Shown: positions 35,150 through 46,600, numbered from the stretch's first letter. The stretch: 64,000 bases of DNA from Glebionis coronaria (GCA_025667525.1 CM046878.1:519506274-519570273); one strand, 5' to 3'. Notes: generated by a model not told the origin, from the letters alone. Translations and numbers: made by a program.

Positions 35150-37368
35150 TTGATGGTGGCAAAACTCTATGTGTATCTCTTGTAAGTTGTACATGATCTT
35201 CAAATTGCTTCCCCTCAAGTATAGCATGTATTTCTTCCCCTTTTTGTCACATCAACAGGAAAGTAAACAATGTATGCAATGTTGAAGATTCTCCAAATGT
35301 AGGCTCTGTGTAATGATCTTGAAGAACAATTAGTATTATATTTTTGATGTAGAAGTAGAATAACCCAACCTTGTGTTCCATGTCTTGTACTATCCACATG
35401 ATGAAAAACTTATACAAATGACTAAATATAAGTAGACCTCGATCCCTTGTCAATATTCTCATCCTTTGTGAGACACTGAGCACGATAATGTAACTCCTTC
35501 AAGTGTTATGACAAGTCTTCATCACCAACCATGTAAAGCACGAACAAGTTACCTTTAAAGTCGCTAGTGCATGACTTTAAGATATGATAGAACACAAACT
35601 CGCGAAAATCTTCTTTAATCATCAAACTTACCATAAGAATTCTTCCCCTTAAGCCAACACCTCTTCATGACAAGTAAATATCTTCATATGTAAAAGTTAG
35701 AAGTCGGATAACTCTTTCACAAGGCTACCCCGATTACATAATCTAATATATTACTTCACGAATTGTTGCTAACTCGCATTAAAATCATTAATCCCTTTTA
35801 AAAATATCCGAGCCATAAATATCACCTTGATATTCTGAATAAAAACGAAGATTCCATGTACCTTCGTGTGTATACTCCTCCTTTTTGTGTGCTCAAAACG
35901 TACCAATTTTCTTAACAGCAGAGATTCTTTTGTCATCCGAGAAACTCCTTTATCCAAGAAATCTGTCATGTGTATTGTCACATATCGGACAACACTTATC
36001 AACGTTGGGACAAAACACTTCTTGGACAACTCATGTCAACGCCTATTTCTGTCAGCGTCAAACTTATTCACGTCAGCGTCAAAATTTCAAACGTCAGCGT
36101 CCAATCTTAAACCTTCTTGTCAGCGGCTTGGCTTAACTGATGACATCATCTGCAGCTACGATCTTTACCAGCGGCTAGGAAGACATCTATTCAGACGTGA
36201 ATGGCATAAAGTCAAAGTGTAACGTCACTTTCATTGGTTTGCTTATTGCTGCTACAAAACAAATACGTGAAGTATCACCATCCCATGCAAATCTTTTCCT
36301 CTTTTGGTCATGTGAACAGAAATCGTGTGAGCACAAAATACTTGCATAGACCATATTCGTGTGAACACATAATCTTTCCACCAATCATAGAGCTATCACC
36401 ATGTTTCTTGATCGTGTGAACACAACTTCTCTCCACCAATAGAAAAGCTTGCATCGTGTGAACATAAACTGCCTACTCTTTTAATATGAAAACATACGTG
36501 ATGTAAACAAGCAATTTACTCTTCCTTGTTCTTTTCTCACTTGTTGCTGTATCTTTGTCGCATATAGGTAGAATAAAGAAACGAATTTAAAAAGTACCCT
36601 CATTCTTCTTGTGAATTTGATTCGTCCCAGCTGTGTACTTTGTAATTTATTGCTGATGCAATAGTGAAACCCTAGAGTTTTAATCAAACTGCAAACGAAA
36701 CCCATTCTTCCTTCTTTACAGCAACACACTTCTTCTTTTCTGTTTAAAACTCGATCTAGGGTTTTATAGCGTTATTCATTGAAATCCTAACTTAGGGTTT
36801 GTAAATAAACCTTAGATCATATATTTATCTTGAACCAAAACAGCCACAAACCTCATAACATTCTGCTTCTTATGTCGATCTAGGGTTTGAGGAACCCTAG
36901 TTCATGATTTTATGTGAAAAGAGCAAAACATTAATACCTTAAACAGTAAACTTCGATGCTGAATAACTTCTTCATTAGGGCTCACATCGAAAATCTCTTC
37001 GGTGAGATTCTAGACACAAGTGCCAAGAATCTACAGTTCAAAAATCACGAAGATCTAACGGTTAACGAAGGAGAGATCGTGTTTTGAACATGGCTGTTCA
37101 CAAAAATCTGCATTCACTCCCTGCTGACTTTGACGCTTAATAACTTTTTCGTGGGGATAAAACTCGACAATACCTCTGGTGGATGTTTAGATATATGTAT
37201 GTAGAACACACATATAAAATTTCGTGACGATCCAACAGTTCAATCAAAAGTAATGACTTTCTGAATACTGCTGCGCACACAAAAACGTCCAGAAAAACCC
37301 TAGACGAATTTTTCTTCTTTTCACCATACACGAACACCTTGTTGGTCCTAGCATCACGAGCCACGAGT
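35150..37368 (-). other. Element E internal region, non-coding
   Basis: No gag, protease, RT or integrase features. It holds repeated gtcagcgtc phrases (36040-36110), repeated cgtgtgaacac phrases (36310-36460), and a diverged duplication of about 110 bases (36963-37075 and 37139-37250) starting ataactt. Small frames on both strands show no family features. Confidence 0.65.
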
Positions 37369-37379
37369 CTCTGATACCA
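37369..37379 (-). other. Element E primer binding site
   Basis: TGGTATCAGAG on the minus strand, two bases from the 5' LTR end, exact match to the initiator Met-tRNA type. Confidence 0.85.
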
Positions 37380-37650
37380 ATTGTGGAAACCTTGGTTTCC
37401 GGATCTTTTAAGCTACTAGGAATGATCATTGTTCATATGATTAGATAATCAAAGCGGAATTAGAACAACAACCATTAACAAGGTGTTTAGGGCACAAGAA
37501 CATGAATTAAAACACAATTGGATTGTTCATTATATTAATAACAAACAATCACTAGACGTGTATACATTAAATCCCACGTCTAGTGCACACACGCTTTTAG
37601 GTTTACATTGTGAATGAATTGATATGAATAAAACCTAAGACCCTTGTTCC

Positions 37651-37657
37651 TTTTATA
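37651..37657 (-). promoter_or_regulatory. Predicted TATA box of element E 5' LTR
   Basis: CCACTATAAAAGGAAC on the minus strand; identical in the other LTR at 34847-34853. Confidence 0.6.
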
Positions 37658-37797
37658 GTGGAAGGAACAGAATCTACAAGAGATCAAATCAAATAAACAT
37701 CTAAATATTCTATTTAGATAAACTATATATTGTGTATATCATAAATAATATACTCAATATATTCCCTAAATAGAATTCTTCATCAAATCTATCAGCG

Positions 37798-37884
37798 TTG
37801 ACTTTTGTTGACTGCGTTTGACTTTTGTTGACTTTTGTCAACGCCTACTTTGCTCTTGTCAACTCTTGTATTACTCTTGTCAAC
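37798..37884 (-). promoter_or_regulatory. TTGAC (W-box-type) cluster in element E U3
   Basis: Seven TTGAC/GTCAA cores in about 87 bases: four TTGACT on the + strand and three on the - strand. They lie about 140-230 bp upstream of the TATA box. TTGAC[CT] is the core bound by plant WRKY factors; four cores fit it strictly. Confidence 0.55.
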
Positions 37885-38806
37885 GCCTGAGTAAATGTCC
37901 TTCGATTTTGAGTTTCTGCCACATCAACCTTTTGACCCAACAGACGGGTTTGAATGGTGGGGTCACATGGTGAGTGGGATTGAGGGTTTTAAGGTTGGCA
38001 TGGGTTTTTTGGCGTGTGAATTAAGCGTGGGTAAGGGTAACTGCTTTTTACCCTTTGGTTTAAGTGGAGGTAATTCTGGGTGGGATGAATGGTAAACAGT
38101 AAGGTTTTGATCCGATTTTGGGGGAGAAAAGGTGTTTGGCGTGTGTTTGTTGTGTTTAAACTTTGGGAAATGGCAGTAGTAGCCCTTTTGTTTTGGTGAA
38201 GTTTGTAAAAAGTGTTTATTCAGCCATAAAACTCCTTTCCTTTGTTAATAAACTTTCATTTTTCATACTTTTGCCACCAAACTTTTCCAAAAAGGTTTAA
38301 AGGGTTATTTTTGCTATGTTTTCATAATTGAAGGACTGAACTTGGACATTTTTTATCTTCAAAGGTCTTTAATGTATCTTTGACTTCATGAGGGACCATA
38401 ATTGACAAATTAGATTTGATGAGGGACTAATCTTGCCATTTCTTTAAAGTTGAAGGACCTTTTTGCAATTTTGTCAAACTTAAGGGACCAAACTTGTAAT
38501 TATGAATTCACAAGGGTTTTAAGTGTCATTTCTTCATTTGTTTGAGGATCAATCTTTCATATCTTCAAGTCTTCAAGGGTAATTGTTGGATAATTCATGA
38601 ACTAGGGCCCGGTTCTTTGTACGGCTTCGTTTCTCGTGTCCGTTTTTCCTTGTTTCTTGTGATCTTTTGTCTTTTTCACGATATCCATACCTAAAATACA
38701 CAAGTAAAAAAACACAAGCATATATATGGTATTTTATGACATTTTTATGCATTTAAAGCCCGAAAAGAACGATGAGATCATGTATAAATGCCATCTCATC
38801 AAGTGC

Positions 38807-38984
38807 TTATGCTTCATGATTGCTCTAATAAAAGAGATTGATTAAAGAAAAGAAATAACAACAGTAAGAACTTTATTCATTGATATATGAATAGAATGTT
38901 AAGCAGAACACAAGAACTACATCGGCCTTTTTTGATACACTACGATTATAATCTCAGGACGAGATTTCTTTAAGGAGAAGAGGC
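38807..38984 (+). other. Element A internal 3' end and polypurine tract
   Basis: Remaining 178 bases of element A's internal region right of element B. The purine tract aaggagaagaggc at 38972-38984 adjoins the right LTR and resembles element C's aaggagaggagga at 48870-48882. No coding. Confidence 0.7.
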
Positions 38985-39258
38985 TATGACAACCCATAAA
39001 TTTACAAGTGTAATATATGCTATGTTTGAATACGAGTGGAAAAGCCACTAGCAATTTTTGCTTTTTATGTATTACTTGGTAGAATGAACTTCTTCCCACA
39101 CCATAATAACCACACATTCCTATAATGATGAAAGACACAAGTCTAAACTATAAAAGAGATCTAATAAGTTTAAGATCAATAAGAACATCTCAAATATAAC
39201 TATGATGCCCTAAATTCTCTTAGAAACCCTAGAATTCATATAAAGGAATTGTAAATCA

Positions 39259-39263
39259 AGAAT
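39259..39263. repeat. Target site duplication of element C, left copy (agaat)
   Basis: agaat here, agagt at 52428-52432 (one transition). The empty site is in element A's left LTR (ctcaagaatggtaaaac, near 6375). Confidence 0.8.
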
Positions 39264-39706
39264 TGTAACACCCCAAAACCGAGGTCATTATTTAATCCTA
39301 TTATACGTATATTTTTGAAATTTTTGAGAATTTTTATCGTGGAGTTATTTGACGGTTTAAGTTGAAACCAATAAACGAGGCTAAATTTTTACGTTTGACG
39401 ATTTAAGAAGAATCGATAGTGAACGCGATACCGACGGATGCCCAAAATTTATATTTTATTATCGATTGATCGATATTCGAATTTTCGAGATTTATATTTT
39501 TATTTACGTGTTAAGTCGATTCGGAACCATTTTTATTTTATTTTGTGTGAGTATAGGCATATAGATATGTTTTAGGAAGCCGGGACGAATCCCGACTCCC
39601 ATAAAAATTCAAAACCGACTAGTAAGTTGATTCCCGCTCTTTAGAAACTAGATTTGCCAAAAGGGCCAAAAGATAGCCAAAATTGCACATTGGTCCCTCC
39701 TTTTTT

Positions 39707-39716
39707 TATAAAAATA
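39707..39716 (+). promoter_or_regulatory. Predicted TATA box of element C 5' LTR
   Basis: tataaaaata; the right LTR has tataaaga at 49317-49324. It lies about 1.4 kb upstream of the predicted splice donor. Confidence 0.45.
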
Positions 39717-41123
39717 AACACCACAACACACACTCATTTTTCTTTCAAAAAATTTCACCCCCTCCCTTCTTTCTCTCTTTGACCGTCGGCCACCCCCACA
39801 CCACCATAGCCACCACCAAATTTTTTGATTTTTGATAAAACTAATCAAAGACCCACTTCTATAATCCCATTGTAAGTGTATTAATCCATTTAAATCAAAC
39901 ATGCATTCAACTAATTTTTTCCAAAAATTTCTGATTTTAAAAAATAGGATTTTGATCAAATTAAACCATATGCATGTTTAGATTACAAGTTTATATTGAT
40001 AATTGACTATTAAAACAAGATGAAAAAACATTTTCCTAGGTGTTTTTGTTCCCCAAAACCGACGGCCTATATGGGGTGGTGTTTGATTTTTGGTTTTTAT
40101 CCTAATTTGTTATAGGTACATGTTTATAATCATGTTTTTGATGTTTGCAATAGATTAAATCATATTGCATGTGTAGTTTTTGAAATGGGTTTTTGTGAAT
40201 GATTGTTCATCTAAGTGATATAGGATGTTTAGGATGTTTCACATTATTGATATGATGTTAGAATAGGTCTAGGAATCATTAGAAATGATTGGAATGGTGA
40301 TTTGTTATGATTTTTAAAGTGTTATTTTTAATCAGAATGTTAAGGCTAGTTTTAGTGGTCTTAAGTTTAAGTCCAAGTCTTAAGGATTAGATGTAGTTGT
40401 AGAGCTTCTTTTTTATCTTCGTTTCGATATAAGATAGATCTTTTAACTCCAAACGAGTCAAAAGTTATGTTAGTTTGAAGTTTTCGTGTACCGGGAGATG
40501 AAAGTCGACATAATTCGAAATTGTGTTCTATTTTAGGTCAAATCTCGGGGACTATAACTAGAGTTTTAAAAATGTTTAAGAGTTGTTTTTTAGCTCTAAA
40601 CCTGGGCTTTTGAGTCTACTTTTAGACTTAGGAGTCAAATTTACAAGTGGTATAATTTAAATGAGTAAAAAAGGCCTTACAACGTGAAGGTACAAAACTG
40701 TCCGAAATTTTGAGTTTAGTAATGTGACGAGCAGTAGGTTTTAGAAGTGAGAACTTTTTATGAAATTTAATATGGATTTTCTACAGGTTGTAAATGAATT
40801 TTACAAATTTTCTCATAATTTATGGTGATGTCTAAGTATAGGAATACCCCGTACATTTGGTATGTACCGGCAGAATTGTAAAACGAGTAATACTTTTAGT
40901 AAAGTAGAAAAATAGTACGAGTCTAGTAATTATCACTTGTTCGGATTTTGGCGTGAGTTTTTAAAGTCACAATTGACTTTATTTAATTTTATTCAGTACC
41001 TCATAGTATAAAAATGAGTTGACTCATTACGCGTTTATTCGCTAGGTGTTGTGATCGAATTTCCCGGACATCGTCATCGTCGGTGATCGTCTTCCAATAC
41101 TTCGACAAATAATTCTACATAAG

Positions 41124-41708
41124 GTGAGTCTATAGCCTCACTCTTTACTTATTTCAAAAGTTTTTACCCGCGAGGGGGATACATGCTATTTAAATGAAAA
41201 TGAACATAAGTCATGAATGATTGTTGGACCAGAATGTTGCCTTAAATAGTGTTGAGTACCTAGTTGAAAAAGTCCCTAACTTCATGAACCGTTATTTATT
41301 TGTCTAGTTCTTGTGTGAATTGGAAATAGACGCTTATACACTTTGTGGTACTACGGGGTTAATGACCCAATTTGATACGAGAGTTGTACGTTGAGTACCC
41401 TATGAGTACGGATATTTTGTATAATAAATAAGGTATAATTGCAACTGATGCCTTTAGAAGGGGCACAGGTTTCAATGTGATCATGCCGGTCTACGGACGC
41501 GGGTGATTAAGTTAACGGATCGGTGTCATGAGCTTAAACACAATTATTAGCTATTGCTAAAGATAATAACCTTGAATAATAGATTGTTTGATCGACAACT
41601 CTATGAATGATCTTGAATGAATTTTATACACTTATGTTCAAATGTGATTGTAAAACCTATAGATTTCGCTCAACATTATTTATTGACCCTTTTAAGCATG
41701 TGTTTCAG
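41124..41708 (+). other. Predicted intron 1 of element C, inside the LTR
   Basis: Donor ATAAG/GTGAGTC, acceptor GTGTTTCAG/GTAATC, 585 nt. The right LTR copy 51507-52091 is also 585 nt; its acceptor has become TTTTAG, still AG. Homologous to the 506-nt candidate in element A. Confidence 0.5.
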
Positions 41709-42047
41709 GTAATCGAGGCTAGGATGTGGCGGAGCATGCAAGGGAATGTTGTTGTGGCTTTTGTGGTCTATTTGGTTTTCTCCCTTTTATTCAAACAATT
41801 AAGTCTTATTTTGTTTAAAGTGTATGAACATGGTAATTTGGTTGAGATTTAGTGGGGACCTAAACGCAACTCTGTTGTAACTTTTTGGGTTGGAAAACTA
41901 CTTAGACTTCGTTGTTGTACATTTTTATTAATGTAAATTTTTCAACGTTTCTTTTAAGTCATTCGATATCACTAGTGTGTGATGATAACTGCTTAGCACC
42001 CAAATATTGTATTTCCGCTGCGCATATGATTTGGGGGTGTGAAAGAT

Positions 42048-42061
42048 TAGTAATCAGAGCC
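42048..42061 (+). other. Element C primer binding site (mutated)
   Basis: TAGTAATCAGAGCC resembles TGGTATCAGAGCC with one transition and one extra A, three bases after the LTR end. Confidence 0.65.
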
Positions 42062-42161
42062 ACAAGTTGTAGAGAACTAGGTCGATTCTTGAAAATGTCC
42101 TAAACTATAACTTTGGTGTCTCAAATGTTTTCAAAAGCACACAACTATTCCGCATGGCCCG

Positions 42162-42446
42162 GTAAGATTACTTTTAGCATTGCTTTATTTATTTTTAGAT
42201 GTATCCCCTATAACTGAAATGATTTCCCTAGTATTTATTGAGTAAGCACTATGGTATTGTATCGAGATTTTGTTGGAAGTATGTTGAATACTTGTCATCG
42301 TAAATTTTTGGCATTGCATTTGCATGGCTATCATATTATTGCATATATTGGCATATATACTACATTGAGTTTGCATGCTCATGCACATGCATGTATATAA
42401 TTTTGAATATTGACCTTTTATACCCTCGAACTTTCTGTGATTGCAG
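42162..42446 (+). other. Predicted intron 2 of element C leader
   Basis: Donor CCCG/GTAAGA, acceptor CTTTCTGTGATTGCAG, 285 nt, ending two bases before the ATG of the extra ORF. Element A has a candidate at the same relative place (9905-10020). A related phrase (ccctgtgattgca) recurs at 43600, upstream of gag. Confidence 0.45.
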
Positions 42447-42448
42447 AA

Positions 42449-43283
42449 ATGTCGGAAATCCCACCTAACGGCAATGGAGATGAGTATGTTAATGAACCGA
42501 ACCCACATAACAATAATGGGTGGATAGAAGAAGAAAAAGAGAGTGTTGGTAATAATGTTGTGGATCAAGCTGGGTTGGATGATGTGCAAGATGGTCGACG
42601 AATGGCTCGTATTCCTAGGCCTGCCTGTATTTCTCATTTGGCTGGTGTGATCAGGTATTTGAGTGCTAGTTCTTCCATGAGGACATTTCTAGAGTATTTT
42701 GCCCTGGACCAAGGTCGTATGAAGATACTACCTATTTCTTGAAGAATTTGGATAGGTTGATGTATGAACGCTATGTTGTGAAAACTCGAGTGATTAAGAG
42801 GTTTGATGAAAATGAAAGAGCTTTTCAGAAACTGTTGACACGGAATGCAAGAGTTGAGTATGACATGATGATGGTTAGAAGTGAAAGGGAGAGTTTGAGG
42901 TCTATGATCAGGAATTTGAGTGCTAGACTTGAGCAAAATAGAGAGGATCAAGCTAAGTTATTCGAAGCTGGGAGCATCATGTGAGACCATTTCTACCGCA
43001 AGAGTGGTGGTTTATTGACGATCCTGAGTATGCTACCAATGACTTTATGATTTAACCGCCCACTAGGGATGAGTGTATTACTTGTGGGAACCAAGCAGCA
43101 CCAGAGATCGGATGAACCTCAAGGAGGAAGAGAGTGGTGGAGTGTGACCCTAATGATAAAGGCAAGAGGATAGTGAGCAATGAAGAAGATAGTGATGAGG
43201 AGGAACCCGAAGAAGATCCCGAAGAAGATGGTGATGATGATGAGCCGCAACCCAATAAATCATGTGGATCACCTCGTGATTAG
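42449..43283 (+). pseudogene. Extra upstream ORF of element C, coiled-coil protein with acidic tail
   Basis: Starts with ATG at 42449. The first frame runs to 42742, a shift near 42718 continues into 42739-42984, and a second shift near 42975 continues to the stop at 43281, with two more stops. Pieces: Asn/Pro-rich N-terminus, a region with helical MRTFLEYFALDQ, then a Lys/Arg/Glu-rich heptad region (RVIKRFDENERAFQKLLTRN; RESLRSMIRNLSARLEQNRE), and an acidic tail rich in Asp and Glu (43190-43245). It is not gag, which starts at 43676. Same position and layout as 10025-10579 in element A. Function unknown. Confidence 0.6.
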
Positions 43284-43675
43284 TTCTTGTTTTTAGTAGT
43301 TCATTTTCTATTTCCTCGTTGTAATCAAACTTATTTAGACTTGTGTACTACGGATTTGTGATGAACCTTAATATCCTTTTGGTTTGGTTGGTGATAGATT
43401 GTAGTGGCATGACTTGTCACAATTTTGTGGATATCAATGCAATCGATGTTTACCCTTCATGATCTATGTTATGTCTTTATTAGCTCTTTTGTGATATGGT
43501 TGATGAATACTTGTAGTTGTTGATGTACATGTTATACTTATATTATGTCCTGAAAAAGAAATCCTTCTTGATCTTGATGTGTATACTTATCATGTTCTTT
43601 TCCCTGTGATTGCAAAGAAGGAGTGCAGAGGTATTTTCGGTCATTTGTGAATCATTACTTGACTAGTCCTTCAAT

Positions 43676-46600
43676 ATGCCTCCAAAGTTGACTACTACTA
43701 CTGTTAACAACATGATTCAGCAGGCGATCGCTGTAGCTCTCGCAGAGGATCGTGCTAACCGAGTGCAAGGTTCTGGAAACAATGTTGGACCGCATTCCAA
43801 GGGAGTGTACTTATGATAGGGGTGAGCATGGTTCGGTTTGGTTTGATTTTTGTATAAAACCGAAACCGAACCAAGAAATTTTGGTTTCTGGTTTTTAGGA
43901 ACCATTCGGTTTCAGTTTTGTGTCGGTTTGGTTTTTTGGTTTTCTATTTACTTTCGGTTTTGTTTTTTGGTTTTTTTGGTTTCTATATGATTTATCGAGC
44001 TTTGCTTTTACAAGTCGATTTTGAATATACTATAAACCGACACGTTAAAAGCTTTAAATAAACAATAACAACAAGAAACACAACATTAACAATAAGGAAA
44101 AAATATCATATAAAATCCTAAAAAAAATCTAAAAAAATCATTTATGTGTATAAATCAACACAATAGCAATGATAAAAAGCTAATTAAAAAAATAATCAAG
44201 AAGAAAAGTTATTATCTAGTCATGTTCAATAAGCATATGAAACAATGATTAGTTATTAAACATGATAGAATTAATCTAGCCTAGCATATTTGCATCGTCC
44301 ATTAGCTTCGAGGTGAACTTATATATATATTCTCATGGTTATAAAGATCGGTTCGGTTTATATCGGTTTTCTTTAATGCTAAAACCAAACAGAACCAAAA
44401 GCTTCGGCTTTTTCAAAATACAAAAACCGAACCATTGGTTTCGGTTTATTAGGTTTCGGTTCTTCAGTTTTTTCGGTTAGGTTCGGGTTTTTGGTTTCTT
44501 GCACACCCCTAACTTATGCTAGTTTTGTGAAGTGTGGACCTACACAGTTTCGAGGAACTGGTGGGGCATTGGAATTGTGTCGATGGATTGAGAAGATTGA
44601 AAGTGTGTTTGAAATTAGTGGTTGTTTGGAAGCTAAGAAGGTAAAATTTGCAACTGCTTCCCTCTAAGATGATGCTTTGAGTTGGTGGAAGGGCCAAGTG
44701 GCGACTGTTGGGCTAGTAATGGCCATTGGGAGAACTTGGGCTGCCACTAAGGCATTGTTGACTAAAAGGTTTTGTCTCGAGGAAGAACTGGGTCAATTGG
44801 AAGATGATTTGAGGTACTTGATGTTCAGAAACTATGACATTGTTAGTTATACCCGCAGACTTAATGAGTTATGTTTGCTATGTCTCGATGCTTTTACAGA
44901 TGACCGTAAGAAGACGATACATTATATCAAGGGGTTATCGAGTAATATCAAGGGTGAGACGACTTCTTCATGGACTACCTCCTTTGATGAAGCAGTCCAA
45001 ATGGCTCACGCTTTGATGGATGTGAAGATCCAAGATAAGAAGATTAGTATGGCTGAAGGAAACAAGAGGAAGTGGGAGACTGCCCAGTCTAGTCAGTCTC
45101 AAGGTCAGAATCATGAAGGTTATCGTGGCAACAATCAAGGACCGAATCGTAACCAACAGTTTAATCAGTGAAGGAATGACGGGGTTAGAGCTGCTACTAT
45201 GCCAAGAGGAAACAAGATTAACCCTAAGTGTGGTCGGTGCAATTTGTATCATGTGGGTAGTTGTCCACCTACATGTGGCAAATGTGGAAAAGCTGGACAT
45301 AAGACTGTGGAGTGTAAATCTAGAGGTGTGGCTACAGGTTCTAACGCTACTAGAGTGATGGTTTGCTTTGGTTGTGGTGAAAGAGGACACAAGCAACGAA
45401 ATTCTCCTAAGGTTGGGAATAATCAAGGTGGAAATGCTGCTGCTCCAGTGTATGCTATAGGGAACGTGGACAAGCCTCAAGGTCCGAACATGGTAAACAG
45501 TATGTTCTTACTTGACGCTCATTATGCTAGTGTACTGCTTGATTCTGATTTAGATAGGAGTTTTGTAGATATACAATTCAGTCGCATTATCGATAAAGAA
45601 CCAATAGAGTTAGCAACTAGTTATAATGTGGAATTAGCGGATGGGAAAATTGTTAGCACTAATACGATACTAAAAGGGTGTTCCTTGAAGTTGGGTAATT
45701 ACGTGTTTGAGATCGATTTGATGCCTATAGAGCTAGGATCTTTTGATTTAGTGATTGGTACGGATTGGTTGATTGCGCATAGTGCGGTGATTGTTTTTGG
45801 ATAAAGGTTAGTCCAGATTCCGTTGAGGAATAGGGTATTAACTATGAAAGGTGATGAATGTACTTCTTATTTGAAAGTGATATCTTGCTTGAAAATGAAG
45901 AGGTATATGGAGGAAGGTTGTGATGTATTTCTGGCTCTAATCGCTAGTGATGGGGTGGTTGAGAAGAAATTAGAAGACGTGCCAGTAATTAGAGATTATG
46001 CTGAAGTTTTTCCTGAAGAGTTGACGGGATTGCCGCCACCTCGAGAATTTGAATTTCGGATTGATTTGGTGTCGGGAGCTACGCCAGTGGCTCGCGCGCC
46101 TTATCTATTAGCGTCGTCAGAATTGAAGGAGTTAGCTGGTCAGTTGAAAGAATTGATGGATAAGGGATTTATTAGACCAATTTCATCGCTATGGGGAGCG
46201 CATGTTTTGTTCGTGAAGAAGAAAGATAGATCATTTCAAATGTGTATTGACTATCGTGAGCTTAACAAATTGACGATTAAGAACTGGTATCCGTTGCCGA
46301 GGATTGATGATTTATTTGATCAGTTGCAAGGATCTAGTGTGTACTCGAAGATCGACTTGAGATCGGGTTATCACCAACTGAGAGTTAGAGAGGAAGATGT
46401 TCCTATAACGGCTTTCCGTACTCGATATGGACATTTTTAGTTCCAAGTGATGCCTTTTGGGTTAACGAATGCGCCTGCCGTATTCATGGATCTTATGAAT
46501 CGCGTGTGTAAACCGTATTTGGATAAGTTTGTCATAGTGTTCATTTATGATATTCTTATCTACTCCAAAAGCAAGAAGGAGTATGAGAAGCACTTGAGGA

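Larger units (their letters stand above)
34577..37942 (-). mobile_element. Element E: non-coding LTR element (LARD-like, Copia-type ends)
   Basis: 3366 bp with 561-bp LTRs (34577-35137; 37382-37942), exact GACGG duplication, Met-type primer site and purine tract, all in minus orientation. LTRs start TGTTGGGTC and end TTCCACA or TTCCGCA. The 2244-bp interior has no gag or pol remnant in any frame. The LTR copies differ at about four positions, all C/T, so insertion is recent relative to its hosts. It must rely on enzymes from an unidentified, probably Copia, element. Confidence 0.88.
37382..37942 (-). repeat. Element E 5' LTR
   Basis: 561 bp. The TATA box at 37651-37657 defines a U3 of roughly 290 bp that contains the TTGAC cluster. 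Confidence 0.92.
12929..38801 (-). mobile_element. Element B: Athila-like Gypsy retrotransposon, interrupted by elements D and E
   Basis: LTRs at 12929-16853 (3') and 31539-38801 (5', containing element E) start TGATGAGATGG and end CCACAATCA on the minus strand, with an exact 5-bp target duplication AGTGC. A TGGCG-type primer site follows the 5' LTR and a purine tract precedes the 3' LTR. A single gag-pol frame runs from 30788 to 25176 with two stops. The family call rests on the DLGAS protease, FMDD reverse transcriptase, the HSAIKYLL RNase H and the integrase. No env-like ORF was found. It lies inside element A's internal region. Confidence 0.93.
31539..38801 (-). repeat. Element B 5' LTR, split by element E
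   Basis: Parts 31539-34576 and 37943-38801, separated by element E with a GACGG duplication. Together they match 12929-16853. The end at 38801 is followed by the AGTGC duplication. Confidence 0.92.
39264..42044 (+). repeat. Element C 5' LTR
   Basis: 2781 bp; matches 48883-52427 once the 774-bp hAT-like insert and its duplication are removed. TATA box at 39707-39716, predicted intron at 41124-41708. Confidence 0.88.

Noticed and set aside
35866..36419. Plus-strand frames up to 118 codons inside element E
   Set aside because: Opposite to element orientation, driven by short repeats; no recognisable protein pattern.
39648..39959. 103-codon minus-strand frame in element C LTR
   Set aside because: Low-complexity, overlaps TATA region, disrupted in the second LTR copy.
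41607..41852. 81-codon frame in element C LTR with a hydrophobic stretch (again near 52107)
   Set aside because: It overlaps the predicted splice acceptor and is repeated only because it is in the LTR; no support as a protein.
44509..45480. Minus-strand frames opposite element C gag
   Set aside because: Shadow frames over a clear gag.
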